DNA from: Ruminococcus sp.
Lineage (GTDB): Bacteria; Bacillota; Clostridia; Oscillospirales; Ruminococcaceae
Assembly (NCBI GenBank): GCA_023667165.1
Contig: JAMPAO010000105.1
Coordinates: 1 to 8,068, forward strand
DNA length: 8,068 nucleotides
Direction: 5' to 3'
The translations under genes and the position numbers were made by a program. Positions 1-6,646 of this stretch are shown here, piece by piece. The notes under the pieces were generated by a model that searched no databases, was not told where the DNA came from, and worked only from the letters and a program-made list of their open reading frames with translations. Numbering within the stretch: position 1 is the stretch's first letter; each line of letters starts with the position of its first letter.

Positions 1-24
1 GGCTTGTTTACGAGGTTTTTAGGT

Positions 25-55
25 TGGCTCCCCCGACTGGACTTGAACCAGTGAC
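25..55 (-). other. 3'-terminal fragment of a tRNA-Asn gene; candidate phage attachment-site remnant
   Basis: Read on the minus strand, the bases give a perfect 5-bp T stem (ACTGG/CCAGT) around a canonical T loop (TTCAAGT), then the 3' acceptor strand CGGGGGA, discriminator G and encoded CCA. Discriminator G together with GTCACTGGTTC and CCAGTC is what I recall of bacterial tRNA-Asn 3' ends. The anticodon and D arms and the matching 5' acceptor strand (TCCCCCG) are absent: the sequence changes to terminase coding DNA at about base 55-56. This is therefore a tRNA end, not a working gene. Temperate phages and integrative elements commonly recombine at tRNA 3' ends and leave such a copy at one end of the insertion. 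That would make bases 1-24 host DNA and everything to the right element DNA. The asparagine identity is likely; the attachment-site role is inferred. Confidence 0.75.
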
Positions 56-604
56 GGGGTGATATACACCCGTATTATGGGATTTATACCGGCAGAAAAA
101 ATACCGATAAAATCAAACCGTGAGGGATTTGATTACAAGCGGTCTGTAACGGCGGGAGAATGCATCGCCTGCGGAGATGTCATCATTGACTATTCGGCAG
201 TTGAGGGATATATTTTAAGCCTTGAGGAAACCTTCGGGGTCACTGTAATGGGCTCCGGCTGGGACAGAATGAATGCAATGTCTTCCATGCAAAAGATAGA
301 GAGTGCGGAAAACCCTATAGAATGCACGATAATCAAGCAGCATTCAAGCGTTCTGCACCCTGCAACAAAGCTTTTGAAAGAAAGCATTTTAAGCGGAAAA
401 TTCAAGTATGAAGCAAATCTGCTGCTTGAAAACAACTTTGAAAACGCACGCTGCACCTATGATACAAACCTTAATCTGTACGTCAACAAAAAGCACAGTG
501 CAGGCAAGGTGGATATGGTCGTTGCTCTTATCAATGCTGTGTACATGCTTATGGAAAATGAAGTTCTGGGGGACGATTTTGTATATCAGTGTGTTGACCT
601 GTAA
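56..604 (+). pseudogene. Terminase large subunit, C-terminal nuclease part only (5' truncated)
   Basis: This is the C-terminal third of a phage large terminase (Terminase_1/HK97-like TerL), the motor and nuclease that cuts concatemeric DNA and drives it into the prohead. About 181 residues remain of a protein usually 500-600 long. Numbering from the GTG at 59, visible hallmarks are DYSAVEGYILSLEE (44-57), GWDRMNA with the second nuclease aspartate D69, LLKESILSGKF (105-115) and KVDMVVALINA with the third aspartate D152. The ATPase domain with its Walker motifs and the first nuclease strand and aspartate are missing. Upstream in this frame a TGA lies at 44-46, inside the tRNA fragment. The GTG at 59 lies at the junction with no ribosome binding site, so it is an accidental start. 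The protein could not package or cut DNA. The remaining reading frame is intact up to TAA at 602-604, which suggests the truncation is recent. Confidence 0.85.
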
Positions 605-725
605 GGCAGCGAGCCGCTGCGGGCAGGCGTTACAAAGTTTATCTCAAAACCCTTGACATCATTCGGTAACGCATTTGCGCCGACAGCTAAGGGCAAAAAT
701 TTATTTCCGGCAGGAGGATAACAAA
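605..725. other. Terminase-portal intergenic gap
   Basis: No gene is visible. The frame in front of the portal is open from 675, but the portal clearly starts at 726. The gap holds a GC hairpin (GCAGC/GCTGC, 606-620) without a T-run, a 7-bp inverted repeat (GCGTTAC at 627-633, GTAACGC at 666-672), and a TTGACA (653-658) with no -10 box at the right distance. The portal ribosome binding site AGGAGG lies at 712-717. Confidence 0.4.
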
Positions 726-2567
726 ATGGCATTTTCTTTATTTAAGAAAAAAAAACGGGATAATATCGAAGAGAGAGCTGTAAACGGCGATATTCTTGTA
801 TCCGAGGGTTCGGGGGCGGAGCTTCTTGTTGCCGCACTGAAAGGCAGCGGCTGCGTTACGGAGGACACTGCAATGCAGATACCAAGCATTGCACGGTGCG
901 TGAATATGATAGCTTCTGCGGCGGCTATGCTTCCTGTAAAAATGTACAGAAAAAATGCAGGGGGAAAGCCTGAGGAAATAAAGGACGATCCGAGGATAGC
1001 GCTGCTTAATTCCGAAACAGGCGATACGATGAACGCCGATTCGATGCGGTATGCCTGGGTAAAGGATTATCTCCTGCAAGGGGGCGGTTATGCGTATATC
1101 GAACGCAGAAACGGCATTCCTTCAGGATTTTTTTACATATCGCCCTCGGAGGTGGGCGTACTGAAAAATACCGAGGATCCGATATACAAAAAATTCAATT
1201 ACAGCGTGCGGGGAAAGAATTACTTTCCGTTCCAGATGCTGAAGATCCTGCGGAACTCAGACGGCTACGGTAAGGGCAGAGGAGTTATAAAGGATAATTC
1301 AATGATAATAGATACGGCTTATGCAATGATAAAATTCCAGCGGTCACAACTGCTCAAAGGGGGCAGCAAAAAAGGTTTTCTGAAAACGGAAAGCAAGATC
1401 GGCAAAGACGTTATGGAGGAAATACGGGATAAATGGCGGGAGCTTTATTCTGCGGAAAACAACGACAGCGTTATGCTGCTCAATGCGGGGATCGATTTCA
1501 AGGAAATATCAAATACCTCCGTTGAAATGCAGATCAACCAGAATATTCAGACGATCAACAGTGAGATAATGAAGCTGTTCGGCACAGAGGACGGCATTCT
1601 GAGCGAGGCAACGGTCAAAAACTCCGTAATGCCGGTTCTTGACGCTATGGAGGCAGCTTTTGACAGCGATCTTCTGCTTGAATCGGAAAAAGGAAACACC
1701 TATTTTGCATTCGACGCCAGAGAGCTTACAAGAGGCGATATAGGCAGCAGATATGCGGCTTATTCAATTGCTCTTGAAAAGAATTTTATGCAGCTTGACG
1801 AGGTAAGAGAGCTGGAGGATCTTCCGCCGCTGGGAATAAATTTTATTACACTTGGACTGAACGACGTTCTGCTTGATCCGAAAACTAACAAGATATACAC
1901 TCCCAATACAAACGCTATGGTGGATCTCGGTTCGGGGGCAGGCGCGGTCATTGAGAACAGCTCAGAGATTAGATTTAATAAAAACCACGACCCCGAGAAC
2001 GGACGGTTTACGGGCGGTGGAAACAACAGCAATAATTCTTCCGAAAAAAGTATTGACAAATCGGGGGAAAGTGGTATAATAAAAGCAGGGAGTGATGTAG
2101 CTGTGCATGAAGATATTAAAAGCATCAATGAGCAAAGCATATTTTCAGGTGCAATCAGCGGAGCACTCAACCCATATAGTGAGGAAGCTGCTGCACATGC
2201 AGAGCAATATTATGAGGCTGTACGGCACATGAAAACAGATATTACCAGAATTTCTGAAAACACTGGTTTTAGCGAGAAGGAAATTTCTCAGGTTAAGAAT
2301 TATATTTTTATTCAAAAGCATGATTTAGGCGGAACAGAACCTGAGTTGTTTTCCCCCAGTTTTGAAATGGCACAATCATGGCAACGCTTGATTGATGGGA
2401 AAAATATTCAACCTCATGATCTTACATTACTTAAGCATGAAATTAAAGAAAGCAACTTAATGAAACAAGGATTTTCACAGGAAACTGCCCATGAAATTAC
2501 CGAAAAAGAGCTAAATTACAGTAAGGAGTGTAAAGAATATTATGCTAAAATTAATAAACATAACTAA
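726..2567 (+). CDS. HK97-family portal protein with fused C-terminal toxin-like domain
   Basis: Residues 1 to about 410 are an HK97-type portal protein (Phage_portal family), which forms the dodecameric DNA gate at the capsid vertex. Typical parts are IARCVNMIASAAAMLPVKMY (56-74), the WVKDYLLQGGGYAYIER region (111-127), the helix-rich QINQNIQTINSEIMKLFG clip/stem region (269-286) and the late LDEVRELEDLPPLG motif (357-370). Such portals usually end near 400-430 residues; this one has about 613. Residues 411-475 are a flexible linker containing NKNHDPENGRFTGGG (418-432) and an N/S-rich stretch. Residues about 475-610 are a separate toxin-like domain (own entry). The start at 726 is chosen because AGGAGG (712-717) lies 8 bases upstream; an earlier ATG at 675 has no such site and would add 17 atypical residues. 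The downstream gene overlaps its end by 26 bases. No protease or capsid gene follows. The portal assignment is firm; a head role in this element is doubtful given the missing head genes. Confidence 0.9.
   Translation: MAFSLFKKKKRDNIEERAVNGDILVSEGSGAELLVAALKGSGCVTEDTAMQIPSIARCVNMIASAAAMLPVKMYRKNAGGKPEEIKDDPRIALLNSETGDTMNADSMRYAWVKDYLLQGGGYAYIERRNGIPSGFFYISPSEVGVLKNTEDPIYKKFNYSVRGKNYFPFQMLKILRNSDGYGKGRGVIKDNSMIIDTAYAMIKFQRSQLLKGGSKKGFLKTESKIGKDVMEEIRDKWRELYSAENNDSVMLLNAGIDFKEISNTSVEMQINQNIQTINSEIMKLFGTEDGILSEATVKNSVMPVLDAMEAAFDSDLLLESEKGNTYFAFDARELTRGDIGSRYAAYSIALEKNFMQLDEVRELEDLPPLGINFITLGLNDVLLDPKTNKIYTPNTNAMVDLGSGAGAVIENSSEIRFNKNHDPENGRFTGGGNNSNNSSEKSIDKSGESGIIKAGSDVAVHEDIKSINEQSIFSGAISGALNPYSEEAAAHAEQYYEAVRHMKTDITRISENTGFSEKEISQVKNYIFIQKHDLGGTEPELFSPSFEMAQSWQRLIDGKNIQPHDLTLLKHEIKESNLMKQGFSQETAHEITEKELNYSKECKEYYAKINKHN
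2053..2080 (+). promoter_or_regulatory. Consensus sigma-70/sigma-A promoter inside the portal reading frame
   Basis: TTGACA (2053-2058) and TATAAT (2075-2080) both match consensus perfectly. They are 16 bases apart, and a TGG just before the -10 forms an extended -10 element. Transcription would begin near 2087, just ahead of the toxin-like domain and its partner gene. An AGGGAG (2087-2092) and an in-frame GTG (2103) follow. It sits in the linker-coding part of the portal, at the point where GC content falls. Activity is not proven. Confidence 0.6.
2103..2567 (+). other. C-terminal toxin-like domain of the portal fusion, possibly also made alone from GTG 2103
   Basis: This stretch (portal residues 460-613, domain core about 475-610) resembles a domain I recall from the C-termini of phage minor-head proteins and polymorphic toxins of Firmicutes. 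Conserved-looking blocks are EQYYEAVRHMKTDITRI (493-509), NTGFSEKEISQVKNYIF (512-528), KHDLGG (531-536), FEMAQSWQRLIDGK (546-559), PHDLTLLKHEI (563-573) and the final NYSKECKEYY (597-606). The repeated His-Asp/His-Glu pairs (H532-D533, H564-D565, H571-E572, H589-E590) could be catalytic or metal-binding, for example in a nuclease, but I cannot name the activity. If the internal promoter is used, AGGGAG at 2087-2092 and the in-frame GTG at 2103 would allow a 154-residue stand-alone protein; the 10-base spacing is slightly long. Locally low GC and the overlapping small gene fit a toxin/partner cassette. Domain recognition is moderately sure; separate translation is speculative. Confidence 0.5.
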
Positions 2568-2790
2568 AGACGATCAGAATATTTCTGCCGATTATATTCC
2601 CGAAAACAGTCAAAAACAGGCTCACGTAAAACTCTCTACAACCAAAGATGTTTATGATGTAGAAGTTATTGACGAATTTGGTCAAATGTACGGCAGTATG
2701 GCATTGAACGGTCTTCGTAAAATTTTAAGAGAGCTTTCTGATGGAAAAATAAATGAACTTCCAAAAGAGAGAAGAGTTGTTTGGTTTTAA
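2542..2790 (+). CDS. Small partner protein of the toxin-like domain, probable immunity protein
   Basis: This encodes 82 residues, soluble and mixed alpha/beta, with no signal peptide or membrane segment. It starts with MLKLINITKDD and ends ELPKERRVVWF. Small proteins of this length, opening with an 'x-I-x-N-I-T/K' strand and closing with a 'LPKEK-x-VMWY'-like tail, are in my recollection regular neighbours of the toxin-like C-terminal domain seen in the portal fusion. That, with the 26-base overlap, points to an immunity or antidote role: binding the domain to hold it inactive. The start ATG at 2542 has AAGGAG at 2523-2528, 13 bases upstream. This is long spacing, so expression may depend on ribosomes finishing the portal-toxin gene (translational coupling). 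GC is low (32% over 2701-2760 by hand count), like the domain upstream and unlike the portal body. A strong terminator follows its stop. The immunity role is inference. Confidence 0.6.
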   Translation: MLKLINITKDDQNISADYIPENSQKQAHVKLSTTKDVYDVEVIDEFGQMYGSMALNGLRKILRELSDGKINELPKERRVVWF

Positions 2791-2806
2791 AAATATAAAA
2801 TTCTAT

Positions 2807-2857
2807 AAAAATGCGTTTTCGGTTCTCCGACAATTGGAGAACCGGAGGCGTTTTTTT
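2807..2857 (+). terminator. Rho-independent terminator after the toxin/partner pair
   Basis: A perfect 8-bp stem, GGTTCTCC (2821-2828) with GGAGAACC (2836-2843), closes a 7-base loop. It is extended by C-G, T-A and several wobble pairs and followed by T7 (2851-2857). An A-run upstream of the stem (2807-2811) can pair with the T-run, so it may work in both directions. It separates the portal-toxin-partner block from the tail genes. Confidence 0.88.
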
Positions 2858-2880
2858 ATGCAGGAAAGGAGTGTAAATCT

Positions 2881-3297
2881 ATGGGACTAGCAAGCGAGGT
2901 TACGGACAGCATTAAGGTATATTTTGAAAAAGTGGAAAAGCTGACTAATAAAGAGCTTGAAGAAATTCAAAAGGAAATGCTGCTTGATGTTAACGATCTG
3001 TCACCGTTTGGCAATGATAATATTTACAAGTCCGGAGCTAAATACCGGACGGGCATACATATGAAAAACGGTTGGACGATGAACAGACTAACCCTCGGAG
3101 AACACAAGAGAGTATATGTGGTGAGAAATAACGTAAAACCGCAAGTGGTGCATTTAGTATCATTTTCGCACGTTCATTTTTCTCACAGCAAACCGACAGG
3201 CACAGTAACAAGACCTAATTCGTTTATTCATGTTGCAGAGAAAAACGCAAACAGGGAAATACAAAGACGATTGGAGGAAAAAATAAACAATGGCTAA
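2881..3297 (+). CDS. HK97 gp10-like neck/tail-completion protein
   Basis: The product is 138 residues and resembles the HK97-gp10_like family, small proteins at the head-tail interface of long-tailed phages. Features: an N-terminal helix with KVEKLTNKELEEIQKEM (17-33), the SGAKYRTGIHMKNGWT segment (51-66), a basic beta region HKRVYVVRNN (75-84), the histidine-rich HLVSFSHVHFSHSKPTGTV (91-109) corresponding to the family's 'H-L-x-E-x-G-H' block, and the late RPNSFIHVAEKNANREIQRRLEE (111-133), equivalent to 'P-x-I-x-P-A-x-E'. The length is normal. AAAGGAG (2865-2871) lies 9 bases before the ATG. Its stop overlaps the tape measure start by 8 bases. In intact phages this gene is preceded by capsid and connector genes and followed by tail terminator and tail tube genes; none are here. 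GC is lowish (35% in 2941-3000 by hand count). Confidence 0.75.
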   Translation: MGLASEVTDSIKVYFEKVEKLTNKELEEIQKEMLLDVNDLSPFGNDNIYKSGAKYRTGIHMKNGWTMNRLTLGEHKRVYVVRNNVKPQVVHLVSFSHVHFSHSKPTGTVTRPNSFIHVAEKNANREIQRRLEEKINNG

Positions 3298-6200
3298 GAA
3301 TGAATACGGATACATGGCGAAAATAGGTGGCGATACGTCAGGACTTGAGCTTGCTTTACGGGAAACGGAACAAGAACTGAAAGAAGCCGAAAACGGCTTA
3401 AAAGCGCTTGACAAAACTATTTCGGAGGTTGCAAAAAACGGCGGAGACACCTCCGAGTTGCTGGCTGCAAGAGAAAGAGCATATATACAGTATGCGGATA
3501 TGGCACAAAGACAACTGGGACTGCTTGCCGATGTGCAGACGAAAGTCGATGAAGCGTTTACTAATGGGGCAATTTTGGCGGGAGATTACGCTTCTTACAT
3601 GGCAAAACTTGCGGATGCAACAGAAAGGGTCAATCAAACACAACAGGAATTAGATCCCGCACTTAAAAATATCGAAGACTCTCAGAATGCACTGTCACAA
3701 TCTACAAAGGAAACAACTGACAGCACTGTTAAATTCGGGGATATTTTAAAAGCAAACGTTATTTCCGATTTGACCGTTAAAAGCATAGAAAAAGCTACGG
3801 ATGCAATAAAACAATTTGGTGATGAACTTAAAAATATAGTTATAAGTACTGCCTCATACGGCGATACGGTGGACAAACAAAGCCAAAGGCTGGGCATGAC
3901 AACAGAGGCATATCAAGAATGGACATATATTTTAAGTCAAAACGGAGCGAATATTTCAACGCTGACAGCAGGAATGCGGACACTTACAAATCAAATTGAC
4001 AGTGCGGAAAGCGGCGGTAAAGCCGCTTCTTCTGCTTTTGAAAAGCTGGGGCTGTCTGCGGAAAAGTTAAGTGATCTGAGCGGAGAGCAGCAATTTTCGG
4101 CAGTAGTTACGGCTTTACAGAGTATGACAGATGAAACGGAAAGGAATGCGCTTGCAAACGACCTTTTGGGACGGTCATATCAACAGCTTATACCGCTGCT
4201 GAATCAAGACAGCGACAACGTTGAGAGGCTCAGACAGAGGGCGCACGATACAAATCAGATTTTGTCGGAGGACGGAATAACGGCGGCTGTCAATTATACA
4301 GACGCTATGGACACTCTTACAAAATCAATAGACGGATTTAAGCACCGGCTTGGGGAGCAGGTTTTACCGATTTTAACAGAATTTATTGATACGATAACCG
4401 ACACGATAAACGGCGTATCGGAAGACAAAATTCAGAATATGCTGAAAAAAATCGCCGACGGTGCGCAGGAACTGGCAGGGGTAATACAGAAATTTATCAG
4501 CGATGGCGGAATCGAAAAAATAATTGATTTTTTTGATTGGATAATCGACCACGCCGATGAAATTGTAACGGTTCTGAAATTTTTAGCAGGAGCTTGGGGA
4601 GTAAGCAAGATAGCGGGCTTTTGCGAACAGTTGGGTAAAATACCCGGACTTATTACAAAGGTATCAAGCAGCATTGCAGGACTTCCGGGGCAAATAAGCA
4701 GCGTTGAAACAGCATTCGGTAACATAGGGACAGCGGCAGCAAACGGAATGAATACAATTACAACAGCGGTTTCCGGAGCTGAGGCTACAGTCACGGTGTC
4801 GTTGGGTGCTATAGCTGCGGCTGCAACTGCGGCTGTAGCGGCTATAGCTTCGGCAATAGCGATAGCGGACGAACTTGACACTATTACGGACGCTATGACA
4901 TATAAATCTGTTGAGGCTGAAAAATCCAAAAAAAACGTTGAAGAAATAACAAATTCATGGGATAATTTGGAGAGTATGCAAGGGATCGACAGATATAACG
5001 CTGCTGTTGAGTATAAAGAAAACATTTTGGCTCGTGAAGAAAATTGGAACAAGCGTTACAAAAGCGTCATTGATGAACTGAACGAGCTGCAAGAAAAAAA
5101 GTTTAAAACAGCTCCGGAAACCGCAAGACAAATAGAACTGCAAAACACAAAAGACACCCTTGACGCCGAATATGCTATGCTTGAATTATACGGCACAAAA
5201 GTCAATAACGAGCTTTCCAATTACAGCAGTGAAACCGTTCGCCGATTACAGGAGGCAGAAGCAGCACAGAATCAGTCCATTTCAAAAGCGGGTCAGACCA
5301 ACGCCGACGCCTTAGCTGCCGTATGGGAAAACATCCGAACGGCAACAGAGAAAAAAATGAACGAGCTGGACAGTCAGCTTGCCACTCATAAAATAAGCGA
5401 CAACGAGTATTGGAGCAAGCGGAAGGAGTACCTTGAAGCTCACAGGGACGAGGAAAACGAGCAGTGGTGGAAGTGGTATGACGAAGTAACCGAGCATTAT
5501 GAAAAGCTGTCGGAAACGGAAAAGAAAGCCGCAGATGACGCCGCAAAAGAGGCTCGGGAAACATTTGAAAGTGAGATACAGTCGCGCTGGGAAGCTGCAG
5601 AACGCTCTCAAAAGGAAAACGGTGAAAGCGATCAGTGGCTTGCAGACGAATATAAAAAGATAGTTGACGAGCTTGACGAGGGAACGGATCTTTATTACAA
5701 GTATTATGACAAGTGGCTTGACAAAACGGTAAAAATAGCGGAAGACACCGAAAAGGCGGCAAAGGAAACTGCCAAAGAAGAGGTTGCCGCATGGGAAAGA
5801 TCCGCCGATGAAGTATCAAAGGCTGTGGAGAAAAAATACTCCGATGTGCAAAAGGCTTTTGAAAAATCAAAAAGCGATTACATTTCGGGACTTGACCTGC
5901 TTGTAACGGAGGAGTCGGAAACAGACAGTCAAAGCAAGGCTTTACGCACTGCAAAAGCCTATCAAGGCAATGAAAAAAACACCGAAAAAAAGCAGGTGCT
6001 TGCCGACATAAATGAGCAGACCGAAAAGCTCAGAGAATATCGAAAAAATATGGAAAAGCTGGAAAGCACGGGGATACCGTCGGAGTACCTTGAAAAGATC
6101 AGGGCAATGGATCTTGACAGCAGAATGGAATATGTATCGGAGCTTGTTAAGCTGCGCCCCGAAAAACTGCAGAAGCATTATGCCGACATAAGCGAGTATT

Positions 6201-6646
6201 ACAAGGAAGCACACCTCGCAGGACTGGACGATACAAGGGATATGAAAGCTGAGGCTGACAGCTATGCCGCCGAGGCGGGGAATAGCATACTGACCTCATG
6301 GAGATCACTCAGTCCCTCCGCTTACGAAGCGGGCAAGGACGCAGCAAAAGCGTATATTGACGGTTTTTCGGAAAACATGGAGCTGACGAATTCGCTGCTG
6401 AATATCACATCTCCCGTTTCTGCAAAAAATTCCGCTGTACAGCAGAACACAGCTTATGCGTCAGGCGGCGAAACGAAAAACACAGCAGCTTTAAGCGCGC
6501 CGTACTCAGCATATGAGTATCCGGCGCCGTCAACACCCGTAACGGTCACAATAAATATTGCACCGCAGGTGAAAAAGGTCGTAAACACAACGGTTGAGGA
6601 ATTCTTAAGCAATATACGCAACGGAGGAGGCTCAATAAATGTCTGA
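3290..6646 (+). CDS. Phage tail tape measure protein
   Basis: This 1118-residue protein sets tail length and is released during DNA entry. Residues 1-140 are alpha-helical, heptad-rich sequence (from about 14, ALRETEQELKEAENGLKALD). The block YGDTVDKQSQRLGMTTEAYQEW (190-211) followed by ILSQNGANI is highly typical of Firmicutes tape measure proteins. A hydrophobic, alanine-rich segment at 503-526 is a plausible membrane-crossing part. From about 540 to 1030 the protein is long charged helix or coiled coil rich in E, K, D and W. The C-terminus is proline-rich and then beta-like (TPVTVTINIAPQVKK). I see no lytic peptidase or transglycosylase domain. By the usual rule of about 1.5 angstrom per residue the tail would be up to roughly 165 nm. 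GGAGG (3273-3277) is 12 bases upstream; the ATG overlaps the previous gene by 8 bases. The tail-assembly chaperone pair usually found just upstream is missing. Confidence 0.92.
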   Translation: MAKNEYGYMAKIGGDTSGLELALRETEQELKEAENGLKALDKTISEVAKNGGDTSELLAARERAYIQYADMAQRQLGLLADVQTKVDEAFTNGAILAGDYASYMAKLADATERVNQTQQELDPALKNIEDSQNALSQSTKETTDSTVKFGDILKANVISDLTVKSIEKATDAIKQFGDELKNIVISTASYGDTVDKQSQRLGMTTEAYQEWTYILSQNGANISTLTAGMRTLTNQIDSAESGGKAASSAFEKLGLSAEKLSDLSGEQQFSAVVTALQSMTDETERNALANDLLGRSYQQLIPLLNQDSDNVERLRQRAHDTNQILSEDGITAAVNYTDAMDTLTKSIDGFKHRLGEQVLPILTEFIDTITDTINGVSEDKIQNMLKKIADGAQELAGVIQKFISDGGIEKIIDFFDWIIDHADEIVTVLKFLAGAWGVSKIAGFCEQLGKIPGLITKVSSSIAGLPGQISSVETAFGNIGTAAANGMNTITTAVSGAEATVTVSLGAIAAAATAAVAAIASAIAIADELDTITDAMTYKSVEAEKSKKNVEEITNSWDNLESMQGIDRYNAAVEYKENILAREENWNKRYKSVIDELNELQEKKFKTAPETARQIELQNTKDTLDAEYAMLELYGTKVNNELSNYSSETVRRLQEAEAAQNQSISKAGQTNADALAAVWENIRTATEKKMNELDSQLATHKISDNEYWSKRKEYLEAHRDEENEQWWKWYDEVTEHYEKLSETEKKAADDAAKEARETFESEIQSRWEAAERSQKENGESDQWLADEYKKIVDELDEGTDLYYKYYDKWLDKTVKIAEDTEKAAKETAKEEVAAWERSADEVSKAVEKKYSDVQKAFEKSKSDYISGLDLLVTEESETDSQSKALRTAKAYQGNEKNTEKKQVLADINEQTEKLREYRKNMEKLESTGIPSEYLEKIRAMDLDSRMEYVSELVKLRPEKLQKHYADISEYYKEAHLAGLDDTRDMKAEADSYAAEAGNSILTSWRSLSPSAYEAGKDAAKAYIDGFSENMELTNSLLNITSPVSAKNSAVQQNTAYASGGETKNTAALSAPYSAYEYPAPSTPVTVTINIAPQVKKVVNTTVEEFLSNIRNGGGSINV

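Noticed and set aside
57..71. Hairpin GGGTG-ATATA-CACCC beside the tRNA fragment, resembling an anticodon arm
   Set aside because: The loop has 5 bases instead of 7, no asparagine anticodon is present, the rest of the tRNA is missing, and the bases encode terminase. It is probably chance, though its place at the junction is curious.
408..656. 82-residue open frame on the plus strand overlapping the terminase gene
   Set aside because: It is cysteine- and tryptophan-rich with no protein-like pattern, has no ribosome site, and lies almost wholly inside the terminase C-terminus, which has clear TerL motifs.
627..672. 7-bp inverted repeat GCGTTAC / GTAACGC as an operator
   Set aside because: The arms are 32 bases apart, do not extend, and flank no recognisable promoter. 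Chance is a sufficient explanation.
653..681. TTGACA upstream of the portal as a promoter
   Set aside because: The bases 16-18 positions downstream (around TTTGCG) do not resemble a -10 box.
675..725. Portal start at ATG 675, adding 17 residues
   Set aside because: It has no ribosome binding site. ATG 726 has AGGAGG at ideal spacing and begins a typical portal N-terminus (MAFSLFKKKK).
5202..5954. 250-residue minus-strand open frame opposite the tape measure gene
   Set aside because: Its composition (F, P, R and C rich) is what the reverse of a charged coiled-coil gene yields. The plus strand here is unmistakable tape measure sequence. Other long minus-strand frames (for example 4432-5052 and 1760-2170) are rejected for the same reason.
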